Assembly: GCA_030762935.1 (NCBI GenBank)
Contig: CM060900.1
Coordinates: 439,331,259-439,395,258 of the forward strand
Length of the DNA: 64,000 nt
From: Hymenopus coronatus
Taxonomy: Eukaryota > Arthropoda > Insecta > Mantodea > Hymenopodidae
Reading direction: 5' to 3'
Positions 34,496 to 46,481 of this stretch are shown here, piece by piece (position 1 is the stretch's first letter; each line of letters begins with the position of its first letter). Made by a program: the position numbers and the translations under genes. The notes beneath the pieces were generated by a model. The model saw only the letters and a program-made list of their open reading frames with translations. It ran no database searches and was not told where the DNA came from.

Positions 34496-34499
34496 GGTA

Positions 34500-34760
34500 G
34501 ATTCACCCAGAGGGCGGTGCCCATTCCTCGATGATAGGGTGATGATGAGGATGGTGGCGGTATGAGGGATTTTACCATGGACTCTGAAGCACGTTGGGTC
34601 TTGGGAATGCTACCACATGAACGAATCAAAGTTGGAGGAGTGGATAGTGTCGATTTAAAATCGTCACCTCAGAGCCGGGAAGAGACCATGGACGCTCAGT
34701 ACGAGAGCCGCGAACGAAACCACTGCATTATCTCAGCACCCACTTAGCAAAAGGTGAAGT
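34500..34760 (-). mobile_element. Possible S2-type SINE fragment
   Basis: The phrase CAGAGGGCGGTG near 34510 and the general composition resemble S2b copies. The tRNA-like head is not clear. Confidence 0.3.
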
Positions 34761-34769
34761 CAAATAAGC

Positions 34770-34930
34770 TTTACATCACCTGCTTTCCAGTGGTCAGACT
34801 TCTGACTTCTCAACTCAGCAGTCTCGGATTCGATTCCCGGTTGGACCGGTGAGATTTTCTTTAACCAGGTCATTCCCTATCCTATGTAGAACCTGGAAGT
34901 ATAAGTGTGACAGTAAACGTTTCATGATAC
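34770..34930 (+). mobile_element. tRNA-derived SINE, family S4, fragment
   Basis: Head GGATTCGATTCCCGGTTGGA near 34827, followed by CCTGGAAGTATAAGTGTGAC, as in the complete S4 copy just downstream. Confidence 0.55.
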
Positions 34931-34984
34931 GATGTAATAAAATCCCAGCTTTAAGAAACCTACGAATCAAGGAGTGGATAACAC

Positions 34985-35280
34985 CACCAGTTGTGTAGCT
35001 CAGCCGGTAGAAAATCTGCCCGGTGAGCGAGGGGCTCACGTGTTCGATTCCTGACTTGAGGTAATTTTTCTCTACCCAAGATTATTCCTAATCCTCCCCG
35101 CAGTCTGGGAGTATGAATGAGAGTGTGACTGTTTGAGAAATCTAACGTACAAAAGCAACAGAAATTAAACCCAATTACAACTGTACACGAATTACCACCA
35201 CTGCCGATAGGCAATGTGTTACAAAGATAAAAGGTCGTCGATATGATCATTGCACTTGTGTTCATGGAACAGAAAGAAAA
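34985..35280 (+). mobile_element. tRNA-derived SINE, family S4
   Basis: Good A box (TGTAGCTCAGCCGGTAGAA) and B box (GTGTTCGATTCCTG), then CTGGGAGTATGAATGAGAGT and GGTCGTCGATATGATCATTG. The same body as at 19.1-19.4 kb. Confidence 0.75.
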
Positions 35281-35378
35281 AAGGGGGGACATCATCAGCT
35301 GTGTGTCAATACAAAGCTCCAGATCTGACCATAGAAGCTAAAGGAGATTGTAAAAAATAAATAATTAAAAAAGAAAGG

Positions 35379-36243
35379 TCTGGTGTGTTACATTCACCCT
35401 GTTCTGCAAACAATTTTCTCACACAAGACTATTTTTATCTACATCATACTAATCGAGATAAACGTTAGCGGAAATTGTCTTATTGCTTGCTTCCTTGTCA
35501 ATATAAGGGAAATAGAGGAATACACTGGGTCGTAGCGATACTCAAATCTTTAAAAAGCTAGTCGCTGTGTGAAGCAATTGAAATTCGGTTCTCTTTGCAT
35601 TGCCAGGAGTAAAACAAGAGAGAGGTGAAACGAAAGAGGACTTCCCGTTTGGGAAAAGTTTAAATAGTTTAAAACTGAAACTAATAACAAGGAATATCAC
35701 GGGAACTGTTAACTCTACAAAAAAGTAACTGAAATAAACTGTATCTTAACAAGATCTTTATTTGTTGTGCAGGAAGCTTTTGTACATCACTTAGGGTTTA
35801 TCAGTTATACAAAAGTCATCCAGAATGAGGCTATTCCCAGAAAATTCAAGATATACATTTTATTTGCCATGTAAACATCTGTAATATACGGTATTTTAAT
35901 CAACATTTTAAAAAAACAAAATCTTCGAAAATTTTACCATGTAAAGTTAGTTTAGGATGCAGGGGTTTTCTTGAAAATCTTCGTGTTGTTTCTTTGGAAG
36001 ATACTAAATTTAAATGCAAAGTTTGGTATTTAATGGACTTTTCGTTTTTGAGCTCTGTTGCCCACAGGCACACACACATACAACAGACAGAAACTGACCT
36101 TTTTCTAAAATGCTTTTTTAGATTCATGGGTTCTCAAAACATGTATTTCCGGTGAAAGCTTTGTATCGAATTTTGGACGGAATACAACACCTTCCCTACC
36201 TAATATGCGCATTGTATATGGTACTCGGTAGAGAAATTAAAAA
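35379..36243 (+). mobile_element. R1 repeat, near full length
   Basis: It starts TCTGGTGTGTTACATTC and ends CGGTAGAGAAATTAAAAATA. A small deletion has removed ACTTTCTCTAG at the left end. The CACAC segment near 36070 is mildly expanded. Confidence 0.8.
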
Positions 36244-36249
36244 TAAGGT

Positions 36250-36870
36250 TTAGTTATAGCGTCTGAAAATACGAGGGTAAAATACGAAAATCAATGTTCC
36301 GGTCCAGTAGTATAAAACAAATACTATTTAAGGGTGTGGAAATCGGTTTACCAATTATGAATTTCATACGTCATAATATCTTGCTAACTAATACCGGGTC
36401 ATCAGATTTATTCGGCCTTTAGCGCCAGTGGGTTTAAATGCATGATATCATTGTTAGTTCTTAAAGCCCCTTTGTCTCCAAGGAGAGGTTCGAAATTGAA
36501 CCTCGGACTGCATGCTTTGCCGACTTTGAAAAAAGGTTAATGTACTGGGTGGTGCAGAACTGCTTTTCGCTAGGACATTTTGTGCGTTCTTTTTACGTGA
36601 GATGAAAGTGTCCGCCAACAACAGAACTTGCATGGTTGAGTGCTTCTTCCGAAATGAAATAATACGTTACCTATCAGCATAAATGCTGGGATTGCGAGTT
36701 TACAAGACGCAAGTATTATTCCAAATGTAAATATTGGAAAGATAAGCTAAATGTCCCGATTCCCTAAGGTGACCTCAAAACGGTTGATATTCACCCCACC
36801 CCCTTCTACTCATAGTTCGCAAGGCCTCTGCATGAAGCAATGCTTGATAAACTTGCTACTTAGTATTGAA
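36250..36870. other. Unassigned DNA
   Basis: Nothing recognised. Confidence 0.35.
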
Positions 36871-36879
36871 ATCATCTGA

Positions 36880-36995
36880 AGACCCTACATATCTTGCGCC
36901 CCACCCGAAGGATCCTGGAAGCAGGTCCTGACCGGGAGGTCTTCAAAATAACACCAGCAAAAATGGAGCCACCGGCGTTAACGTCTAAGCCATCC
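36880..36995 (-). mobile_element. S2-type SINE fragment
   Basis: GCAGGTCCTGACCGGGAGGT and AATGGAGCCACCGG resemble the body of the long S2 copy near 21.76-21.82 kb. Confidence 0.4.
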
Positions 36996-37048
36996 CGCTT
37001 GCTTTGCCGTCCAGAAGCTTCATTACATCTATAGAATTAGAATAAATA

Positions 37049-38327
37049 CTTCTGTGTCAAAAAAGTTCCGGGAATTGGTCAATAAAACACAAAAAATGAA
37101 TTATTCATCCAATTTTATTTTATCGCCTTCAAAGTAGGCCCCTTCTGAAATTATACATTTATGCCAACGAATAATCCAATCATCAAAACATTTGTTGTAG
37201 GCACTTTTAGGAATCGATGTCAATTGTCGCCGCAAATTTTCCTTTATGTCTTCCATCGACTGAAAACGGGTGCCTCGAAGTAGTAACTTGAGTTTTGGAA
37301 AGAGAAAGGAATCAGCAGGAGCCAGATCAGGTGAATACGGTGGTTGTTCGATGAAATTTGTTGAGTTTTTGGCCAGAAATTCGTTCACAACAATAGTCTT
37401 GTGAGCTGGTGCGTTATCGTGGTGCAGAATCCATGAGTTGTCGTTTCACAAATCTGGCTTTTTCATCGTATTTGTTCTCTCAAACGTCGCATAACGCTCA
37501 GATAATAGTCTTTATTTACCATCTGAACTTCTGGCAAGAACTCTTGAGTGCACGATACCGCGATAATCGAAAAAAACCGTCAACATGACCTTTAGTTTTG
37601 ATCGAGTTTAATGTGCCCTTTTAGGTTGCGGTTCATTTGGAAGGCGCCATTCGGAAGCTTGTTGACTGATAAACGAGTGTCAAACTCGTAAACCCACGTC
37701 TCCTCACCAGTTACAATGCGTTTCATGAATGTGGGGTCAGAACTGGCTCGTTCTAGCATGTCTTCAGCAATCCTTACGCGATTGAGTTTTTGTAGAAAAA
37801 TCAAGTCTTTCAGAATTAACCGAGCTGCAACGCGTGTCATGCTCAAACAATCGTTTAAAATGGTACGAATCGATTCGTGAGAACAGAAAGTTCAGCGGCA
37901 ATCTCTCTGACCTAAATGATTATTTTCAGACACCATTTTCTTCACTTTAGCGATGTTCAGTTCAGTTGAAACCGTTGATGGCCGACCAGAGCGAGGCAAA
38001 TCTTCCACCACATCTCGACCACTCAAATGCACGTGTTTTTGATAAGGTCGATTCACCGTAAACCCTCACACGAAATGCCATTTGCAATACAAAATTTGAG
38101 ACGGATTCTTTGTTCAATATTTGTAACCATCATAAAATCGCAAATCACCTTTGAGATGAACTAACAAAATGGCGTACTGTAAACAAACTAGATAACAGAT
38201 TACTATAAAACTCCGCGTGGGTATAGAGGAAAGTTGTACCGACTTAGAGACCCCAATAATTTTGAATCCCCTTTTAAACAGGATTTTTAAATGATCAATT
38301 CCCGGTACTTTCTTGACGGAATGCACA
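37049..38327 (-). mobile_element. mariner transposon, full length
   Basis: The ends carry AAAGTTCCGGGAATTGGTCA on the left and, in complement, AAAGTACCGGGAATTGATCA on the right. Both lie about 15 bp inside the borders. TA occurs at 37047-37048 and at about 38328-38329. The length of about 1.28 kb equals that of a complete mariner. Confidence 0.85.
37101..38130 (-). pseudogene. mariner transposase, frameshifted
   Basis: The start ATG at 38128-38130 (MVTNIEQ) and stop at 37101-37103 give the space for about 343 residues, the normal mariner length. The N-terminal half contains several stops. The middle (37592-37846) reads MKRIVTGEETWVYEFD, followed by a decayed stretch. The last part (from about 37430) shows HDNAPAHK and PYSPDLAPAD, with 34 residues between the two catalytic aspartates, and ends WHKCIISEGAYFEGDK. 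The usual TGDE motif, which supplies the first catalytic aspartate, is TGEE here. With the frame changes this copy cannot make active enzyme. Confidence 0.85.
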
Positions 38328-38334
38328 TATTGCA

Positions 38335-39670
38335 CATCTGTAGTATTTGATAAATGGTAATTAAAGAAACAACTCGTATAACGCAGGATCGATTGTCACT
38401 TTTTAATCTCTGCTTTCTGTTTGCTGAAGGGTTACATCATGGGTGGCCACCTAATTATGTTCCTTTCAATAAAATGTAACTAGCTTTTGTTTTTATGCTC
38501 TGGGGAGTGCATTCTTTAATGTAACAGCAGCTGTTTGTTCTACTCCATTACATTCTCAACTAAAACTCGAGGCCTTCTTTTTACCTAACCTATTCTTTCG
38601 CATAACTCGAATGTGTTCGTATTCAAGCACAAGGGCTTTGTAAATCCTTTTTAATCTTTTAGTAAGTTATTAAATGAAATAGATGTTTTATAACACCATA
38701 GCCATCAGAATGAAATGGATTTCTCAAGGTGGAAAGCACTATCGAAATCGGTTGAGTCGTTTTAGAGCAAACAGAAATAAACACATTTTATTTTTTTATA
38801 ATATTCGTATATATTTAAAGGGCACAAACCCACTAAAAGCAACATTTAAAATTAATAAATTATTCCCTTCTCGAAACTGTTTCAATATTTGCTGCTAAGG
38901 ATAATGCACAGAGCCTTAATAGAGGAACCAAATTATCGTAGCGTAGTCTACGGCGATGCTGTTTTTTATTAGTAGTAATTTTAGAGAAACTTTGCCCCCA
39001 AATTTATGTGAACCATATCAAAGTGATACCAATAATTGCAATTTGGAAAAATACTCCTTGAGATAGCTCCTATCCTGTTTCTTAGAACATTTTATGTTCA
39101 TGCAATTCAGTAGAGTAAGTAATTCCATTTGCAGTTCGTGCGGAGCTCTGAAATTTTTATGAGAACTATACTTCCCGCGTTTCGAAGCGGACATTCTGCT
39201 TATGTTTGCTTAAAAACAGCGCATTCGCTACCGAGCATTGAACATATGATAGTATGTGTGACTCACCAACGTTTCTCCACCTTGATTGTAGTCGGGAGGA
39301 ACGAGTTCTGACGTCAGTACCTCGCAAGATTTGGACATGCCTGTTTTAGACGTACCCTTGTTAGATGTGGCAAACAACAGTGCCTCAACTACCATTTTTC
39401 AATACCTTGAAGAAAGAATATAAGCTATGACTATATAACAAGCACAACGTGGTTAAATAATCACACAATTTTACAAAGATATATGAACTCAACCAGTGAA
39501 AATAACTGGTACTTCGGTCACATTGTTTATGTAATCGTTTAGTATTTAAGTCACTAATTAACATCTGTGAGACGGTTGTAACTGTTTTGCCTTGATTAGA
39601 CCTCTATGTTTGGTTTCAAATTAGACAGTGCACAACGGAAGTCACTCGCGACATCTAGCTGACAGCACTG
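38335..39670. other. Mostly unassigned DNA
   Basis: Around 38738-38820 the phrase AATCGGTTGAGTCGTTTTAG, then a T-rich AT stretch, resembles the 3' UTR of RTE-type LINEs, but this is weak. Nothing else recognised. Confidence 0.3.
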
Positions 39671-39673
39671 CCA

Positions 39674-40506
39674 TTTTTACTTTCTATAACCCGTATTTTC
39701 ATGTACATGGTACGGGTAGGTAGAGAAGTAAATTGTATTCCACCCAAAAATTCGGTACCGAGATATCACCGGAAATATATGCTTTGAGGTCCCCTGAGTC
39801 CCAAACAGCATTTTTTGAAAAAGTCCGTGTGTGAGACTGGAGAGCACAGCTCAAAAGCGAAAAGTCAGTTAAATACCAAACTTGTTATTTAAGTTCAGTA
39901 TCTTCCAGGGATACGACAAGAAAATTACACCAACCCAACTACCCTTTACATGGAGCATTTTCGAAAATTTGAGTTTCTCGAAAATGGCTAATGATTTTGA
40001 TTAAAATACCAAATATTAAATATATTCATATCGCAAATAAAATGTATATTTTTAATTTTCTGGGAATAGTCCACTAAAGAGCTTTTTATTCTCCTTGAGT
40101 TTTGCAGAATTTTGCATAACGGTTAAACCGTAAGATATAGACATAAATGTGGAAAGAATGTATAATTCGTTAAAATACATAATTTATGTCATATACGATT
40201 TTTTTGTAGAGCTGGCCGTTTTCGAGATATTGTTATTGGTTTCGATTTTAAACTGATTAGCTTTTCTCAAACAGGACAACGCAAAGTGAACATAACCTGA
40301 ATTGTTTCACATAGCGACCAGCTTTTAAAAGATTGGACTATCGCTTTAGACATATGCTTTCCCTTCTACTTATAAGGAAGCAAGTAAAGAACCAATTCTG
40401 TTCATGTTTATCTAGATTAGCATGACGTAGATAAAAGAATAATCTTTTGTCAGAAATGTTGTTTGTGGAACAGCTAGAGAAAGTTATGTGAGTGGAACAC
40501 ATCAGA
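39674..40506 (-). mobile_element. R1 repeat, near full length
   Basis: The inverted right end begins TTTTTACTTTCTATAACCCG. The hairpin pairs ACCCGTA (39689-39695) with TACGGGT (39711-39717), a different sequence from other copies but still complementary. The left end closes with GGAACACATCAGA. Confidence 0.85.
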
Positions 40507-40647
40507 TTTTTAAATTTACAATCACATTTGAGAATCTTGCTCATATAAATGCATATGTGGACAAAAATGGCATATCTGGCATTTTTTTGGAAAAAAAAAC
40601 ATGATTATTTATTCAATATTCCACTGGATGTGAAGTTTTGCAATTAC

Positions 40648-40806
40648 TGTGTGTCCCAGAATTCAACCGCACAAGCTGGCAGGATTGTAGAGGTGTTCTA
40701 GATGAACACTTTGGGATAGGGAGCCTTTCCCTTTTGCCAAATATCGAAGTTATGGCATGTTTCCTGGATTGCACATCCATGGCCGTAAATTGACCCTACA
40801 TATATT
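40648..40806 (+). repeat. Repeat block R2, copy 1, first part
   Basis: It shares GGCAGGATTGTAGAGG and AAGTTATGGCATGTTT with 62650-62795. The block is then interrupted until about 41270. Confidence 0.75.
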
Positions 40807-40984
40807 GCATAGTGTTGCAATTTGGCAGCAAAGATGATTAATCAAAGCTTATAGTATTTTAGTGTGCTTCTTTTCCAATTTCGTAACACATAACCTTCAA
40901 CAATAAAATTGGTTATTTATAGCTGTTTTATATTGTAAAACGTTAATAGCTTTGCAATAAAGCTCCAGTGTTTTTAATAATAAA

Positions 40985-41215
40985 AAAACAAAATGCATGC
41001 AACTACAATCAAATGTAACACCGATAGCTTCCAAGCGTGCCATCATACTATTTATTTTACTTGGGCCCTCCCCATCCTTTACAGTACCTGCAGTCGCCGG
41101 TATTCGAACTCGCGACGTTCGGCCAGTCCACTTCGTATCGCACTAATGATCACGGCTATTCAAGTCGCTTTAGTTCTGGTGCCAATGAAAGGGATATAAA
41201 TGCCGGCTTGCGAAT
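40985..41215 (-). mobile_element. tRNA-derived SINE-like sequence S8 within R2
   Basis: The inverted B-box-like GGTATTCGAACTCGCGACG lies near 41099. This segment is absent from the second R2 copy and so inserted into, or was kept only in, the first. Confidence 0.5.
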
Positions 41216-41269
41216 TAGAGCAAGAGCGGCATATGTAACAAAATAATTCATGTAATAAACGATTAAAAT

Positions 41270-41955
41270 AATGTAGACGTATGTATTCTATTTACATTCT
41301 GAATCCTAATTTATATGCCAGTAGTCGAAGGAATGCAGAGTTGATGCACAATCAATACGATATTTAAAATTATTGGACTTGCAATTTTGGCAAAATTGTC
41401 TGCTCTCTATTAACATTCCGGCAAGTTTCAGATCATGTGTACATAGCTAGAACACTCCGCTAAAACATACTGGTGGGCGAGTCGGTAGAGCGCTGGTCAA
41501 CGCATCGCATGATACAAAGATCTCACCCCTGTGTGAAATTTCCGTTTTTTAATTTTCTTATTTTTTTCAAAGAGATACACAATTTGAGCAGCCTAATACG
41601 CTTAGTTCACATTTCTGAAGCCAAGACGATAAACCCTCCAGTGCAAATTACTTTAAAGTGTCTGTGAATGATTTTACATAGCTTTCAATATAAATGCCGT
41701 ACTTGTCAAGGAACCTGTGTCTATTAATGAAACAGAACAATTATGTTTGTTAAAAACATCTATATCATGTTGCTTTGAAACGTAGAAACAGAACAGTAAT
41801 TTTATAGTGGCAGAATAAAAAAAAAACAGGGCTATTGCTATGATTCGAACAGCAGAATCTATATTTTATCCGCATTTAGATATTATGAGTTTTAACCACC
41901 AGCTCCTGTGGTCCGAAAAGACACGTCTTGGAAAATCTTGTATAGTGCCTACACA
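41270..41955 (+). repeat. Repeat block R2, copy 1, main part
   Basis: Collinear with 62800-63513: TATGCCAGTAGTCGAA, GAGATACACAATTTGAGCAG, TTTCTGAAGCCAAGACGATA and GATTCGAACAGCAG. It holds tRNA-like words pointing inward from both ends: GTCGGTAGAGCGCTGGTC on plus near 41479 and, on minus, the complement of GATTCGAACAGCAG near 41843. Confidence 0.75.
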
Positions 41956-42026
41956 TGTATAACGTAGCTATTTCTGCAAAGCATTAATTAATTACCTTAG
42001 ATTAAAATGAAGTAAATATAAAAAAA

Positions 42027-42729
42027 TCTGATGTGTACCATTCACATGCCTTTCTCTGAATCTCTGTAATAAATTATTAACAAACAATGTACTCCATGTT
42101 AATCGAGATAAACATTAGCAGAAATTATCTTATTACATGTTTCCTTGTAAGTAGAAGGGAAATACGGGAGTACACTGAACTAAATCGATAGTCAAATCTT
42201 TTAAAAGTTGGTTGCTATGTGATTGAAATTCGTCTCTTTGCATGGCCAGGAGTTGACAAATTCCCGAATGAGAGAGGCTTAAAGTATTTTAAAACTGAAA
42301 GCAATAACAAGGAATATTTCGGAAATGGTCGACTCCACAAAAAAAATATATATTGCCTAAACTGTGTGTTTTAACGAGCTCTACATTTTTTTTTTTTTTT
42401 TTTTTTTTTGAAGTTTTTGTCCGTCTCTTACGGTTTACCAGTTATGCCAAATTCAGCAAAATTCATCCAAGATGAACAGATCTTCATAGGCAATTCCCAG
42501 AAAATTCAATATATACATTTTATTTGTCATGCAAATGCCTTTAATATACGGTATTTTAATAAAAATCGTCATAGATGTTGTCTAGAAAATCAACATTTTT
42601 GAAATTTTTCCATGTAAAGGAAGTTTGGAGTGAGGGGATTTTCTTCGAAATGTTCGTGTCGGATCCTTGGAAGATGCCTAACTTAAATATTAAGTTATTA
42701 AACTGTTTTTACGTTTTGGAGCACCTCCG

Positions 42730-42774
<45 letters not shown>

Positions 42775-42910
42775 ACACAGACTGTTCTTTTTCCCTAAAA
42801 ATGTTTTTTTTATTCAGGGGTTCTCAAAACATATATTTCCGGTGAAATTTATGTATCGAATTTTGGGTGCATTACAATACCTTCTCTATATAGCATTTAC
42901 CTACATAATA
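42027..42910 (+). mobile_element. R1 repeat, with T-run and CA expansion
   Basis: It starts TCTGATGTGTACCATTC. The body is collinear with other copies, and it ends within the hairpin (CTTCTCTATATAGC). A T run sits at 42386-42409 and CA repeats at 42732-42780. The 176-codon frame crossing its right half is not shared with other copies. Confidence 0.85.
42732..42780. repeat. (CA)n microsatellite inside R1
   Basis: About 49 bp at the place where other copies read CACAGACACACACGG. Confidence 0.9.
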
Positions 42911-42914
42911 GTGT

Positions 42915-43500
42915 ATGTGACCAAGCTCCATGTGGCTGGAAGGAATGCAACTTTTAAGTATACTTTAAGAAAAATTACACTGTGGCGGGAAGGCGAAGGA
43001 AGGCAGCCAGGTAGTCAGTGGCGTATCAGAGTTTTCAATGAAGACATAAAGAAATATACAGTGCAACTAAATGTCAAAACCCATCGAATGGTGCTACTTG
43101 TCTAATCGAAGTATGCTACGTAATTTAAAGGCAGAGATGGGTGAAATTTCAGCCATTTTCAGTCAAAATGTGCTTTTATAGGAACATATTAAATAAATTA
43201 AAATACATATATGCACAGTTTCAAAGTCATTTGATATCTAAAGTTACATTGTTTATATCAAATATAAAGCCTGCGCTATTTAAATACCACTTAGTAGGTA
43301 TATTTAAGTTATTTTTAAAGACTTTATTTTTACATCTAAACATTCAAATCTTAATTTAATCCACAAAATACATAGTTACTACAAATTTGAAAATTTTACT
43401 GGATCTTCCCAAAGCCCTTCTTAATCAAACTAATTATGATGTATTCATTTTTAAAATAAAATAAGTGGTGAAATAATAACAGATTTAGAAATTCTGCTTT
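42915..43500. other. Unassigned AT-rich DNA
   Basis: Nothing recognised. Confidence 0.35.
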
Positions 43501-43502
43501 CA

Positions 43503-44270
43503 GTGGCTAGAGAAGGTAGGCATTGTATTCAATCCAAAAATTCGATACCAACATTTCACCGGAAATGCTTGTTTTAGGGTCCTCTGAATCCAATAAAAGC
43601 ATTTTTAGAAAAATATCCGCGCACACTTGTGCGTGTACGTGTCTGTCTGTGGACAGTATAACTCAAAAACAAAATATTGGTTAGATACTTAACTTGGGAT
43701 TATATTCAGTATCTTCCAAGGATGCGACACAAAGATTTTCAGAAAAATCCCCCCCAGATTTAACTACTCTTAACATGGAATATTTTTCAAAAATCTTGAT
43801 TTTCTCAAAAATTGCTCTAGTGATTTTGATTATAATTCCGTATCTTACTACACTAAAACTGCAGATCTCGTTAAAACACACCATTTATGTTATATACATT
43901 TTAGTTAAAGAGTTAATCGTTTCGGAAATATTCCGTGTTATTGGTTTCAGTTATAAGCTACTTAAAACTTTTCTCAAACGGGAATTTCTGTCATGTTTGA
44001 TTCTTTTCATCTCCCTTTTGTTTACTCCTAGCAACAAAGAGAACCGAATTTCAATTGTTTCATAGAGCGACCGGCTTTTAAAGGATTTGACTATCGCTGT
44101 AGCCTGGTGCATTCCCTTATTTGTCTTCTACTCATAGAGAAGCAAGCAATAACACTAATTCTGCTAATGTTTATCTCAATTATCGTCATATAGTTATAAG
44201 AATAATCTTTCCTAAGTAACGTTTCTTTGCGGAGCAACTAGAGAAAGCCATATAAATGGAACACGTTAGT
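43503..44270 (-). mobile_element. R1 repeat, lacking the outer hairpin arm
   Basis: It starts GGCTAGAGAAGGTAGGC, ends GGAACACGTTAG, and is collinear in between. It has lost the last about 45 bp of the right end. Confidence 0.8.
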
Positions 44271-44274
44271 TTTT

Positions 44275-44925
44275 TTCTTCCTGTGGAAACAAGATATGAA
44301 AAACCCGATGCTTAAATCTTTTATGTGCTTCGATGATACTGCCACAACTTTTACTCAAGAACTTACGAGAAGATATATTTTGACAAATGCGTATGTTTTA
44401 CTTTTAAGGAAACGAAATTCGCCAGAAGTGTCTTTTTATACCCTGATAGGAGTAGAAAAAATGAAGTCTATAGTGATAAAATTGTGCAAATCATAAATTC
44501 CATCATAATCAAACTTAAGGGTAGCACTTTTTTTTTGTGACGTGGATATTAATATGCTCAGAAGCGATAGCACTACCACTGGGCGGTGTAATTACAGGAA
44601 ATGCATACACAAGCATCATATACGTATCCGGTTCCTCTGCGCTTAACCGTCTTCGCCGCGACCGCTAATACACGGAGCTTGGTCACTAGCAGTACGTGTA
44701 GAGAAAGTAATGAGCTTACGTAAGAGAAGTTTTTATGACCATTAATAAACGAAATAAGGACTGTTTTTGCATTGACAAGACGAACACTACACGTGCGTGA
44801 GGGGACAGTTACAGATAGCGAAATGCGAGAAACTGAGATGTCGGGATTACAAATAGGATACGGACGGAGGGTGTATTAGTTAAAAACCATTTGGAAAGAT
44901 AGAGTTAGAATGAAAAATTCAATGC
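44275..44925. other. Unassigned DNA
   Basis: A scrap of R1 right end (TACGTGTAGAGAAAGTAA) lies near 44693. Otherwise nothing. Confidence 0.35.
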
Positions 44926-44929
44926 CATA

Positions 44930-45008
44930 GCAGGGATTTATACCACGGATCTCCTGATTTCCGTCCAGTTGCTATGATCACTGAGTTTCCAGGGCAACAT
45001 ACCGGTAT
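44930..45008 (-). mobile_element. tRNA-derived SINE head, family S6
   Basis: This is the complement of a tRNA-like head with A box CTCAGTGATCATAGC and B box GTGGTATAAATCCC. It is about 80% alike to the head at 45.11 kb and inverted to it. Confidence 0.55.
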
Positions 45009-45107
45009 AGTACTAAACTCTCCAATTGGCTCACAATAATTATTAAGATCTTGTAGTTTACCGGGAAAAGCGTGAATCAGTTGGAGAGGTTAGTGCCATG
45101 CCGGCAA

Positions 45108-45240
45108 GCTGCCATGGTAGCTTAGTGATCAGAGCAACTAGACTGAAATCGGGAAATCCGTGGTTCAAATCTCTGCTTTGGCATTGAATTTTTCTGTCTG
45201 ACTCTACCTCTCCAACATCTGTCCTACAGACGGCTGGTGT
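45108..45240 (+). mobile_element. tRNA-derived SINE, family S6
   Basis: The head is tRNA-like over about 72 bases: GGTAGCTTAGTGATCAGAGC, then CCGTGGTTCAAATCTC, with GCCA/TGGC closing bases. The 3' part starts ATTGAATTTTTCTG, as in the other S6 copies, so it is a SINE and not a tRNA gene. Confidence 0.65.
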
Positions 45241-45274
45241 GGAAGAAACAATTCATATAAACACTACTTGTGTG

Positions 45275-45477
45275 TTAATGACGCTGTCAATCACCAGGAT
45301 CATATCAGCGCCGCTGGTGTGCCGGAATCGGCTCCACAGTTCTTTTAATGCCACTAAATCTTTGATATGGGCTGTAGCTTAAAAGCACAATTAAAAACTA
45401 TCGGTATGGGCCAGGCTTGAACCCGAGATCTGAGATTAAAAGGCCACCGCCTGACCAGCTGAGCTATCCAGACCGAC
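45275..45477 (-). mobile_element. tRNA-derived SINE, family S7
   Basis: Read on minus: GGATAGCTCAGCTGGTCAGG (A box) and CGGGTTCAAGCCTGG (B box), then a body with TTAAAAGAACTGTGGAGCC. A related copy lies at 47.8 kb. Confidence 0.65.
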
Positions 45478-45489
45478 ACTTTTTTTTTT

Positions 45490-45840
45490 TTTAATTATTA
45501 TTCTTAAACAGTACCGGAGTCTGGTCAGCACCGTATCCCACGCAGGGGCGTTTCTCGTCCCGCCAAACATCCCCAGTCAGGGTACGGAGAGAGACACGAG
45601 CATCCTTTTTCACTGCCACGCTACACCGAGCATCATTGCCGACACTTCCAACCCTGAAAGAAATCAACGGGATGAGGATGAATGAGATGACAATGGAGGG
45701 GATATGGATGAACAGAAAATTCGGGGGGAGGGTGGAATAAACTACCCAGCAATTGCCTGGCGACCCAAGGACCCCCCCCCAAAAAAAAACCATGGCTACG
45801 AGGATAGAACCCGCTACCTCGCGAATGCCGGCCAGAGAAG
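45490..45840 (-). mobile_element. tRNA-derived SINE, family S2
   Basis: Body CACTGCCACGCTACACCGAG, then ACACTTCCAACCCTGAAAG. The inverted head region (GGATAGAACCCGCTACCTCG) lies near 45803. A T run at 45479-45491 and CAGTACCGGAGTCTGG at its left border resemble the S1 tail. Confidence 0.7.
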
Positions 45841-45849
45841 AGAGATTTC

Positions 45850-46475
45850 ACCAAATCTCTATTTTAGTTGTTATTGTTCCTGTAGTAAATTGATACATCA
45901 AGCTGCCACTTGTATTCACCATATATCTCAACGTGTTGATACGATACGGATCATTAAGTGTCCATGTACGCGGGGGATGGGAGAAGGAAATGGTGCGTTG
46001 TGTTGACCTCTTGTCACTTGGACGGCCACGCGCTCGATTTTCAAGGCTCGTGCCAGACTCCGTGGTTATGACGATGTAAACTTTAGACCCCAGGAATCAA
46101 AATCATGAATCAATGGCGTGTCTCAGTTGTAAACGTGGCGTGGGGTGGGGAGAAGCCAGCTCGCAATCTCATGTCGAAGACCTTGTGGGGGGCCGGTGAG
46201 CTGAGGCGTGTTCAGAATGCGTGCTTTGCATGATCACTAGCAAGACACTCTGCTAACCCCAAAATATATCCCGATTTCGATAAGGATTCATGTTTGTAAC
46301 AACTGAGGAATAAATAATGTTTTGTGACAGACATATTACACTTTACTAGGAAATGAACTGGGAATCTGTACAAAAGTCTCATGAGTAGTAGAGAAAGGAA
46401 GCTTCGGAACTAAAACATAATGGTATAGGTGCGCAAAATAGGCTCCTTAACTGATGTATTTAGATTCTATAAAAT
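45850..46475. other. Unassigned DNA
   Basis: Less AT-rich than average, no family recognised. Confidence 0.35.
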
Positions 46476-46481
46476 TACAAA

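Noticed and set aside
42575..43105. The longest open frame in the window (176 codons, plus strand)
   Set aside because: It runs through the right part of an R1 copy and through its CA microsatellite. Other R1 copies do not keep this frame.
45108..45185. A tRNA gene
   Set aside because: The A and B boxes are good, but mismatched stems and the shared 3' extension in several copies show that it is the head of a SINE.
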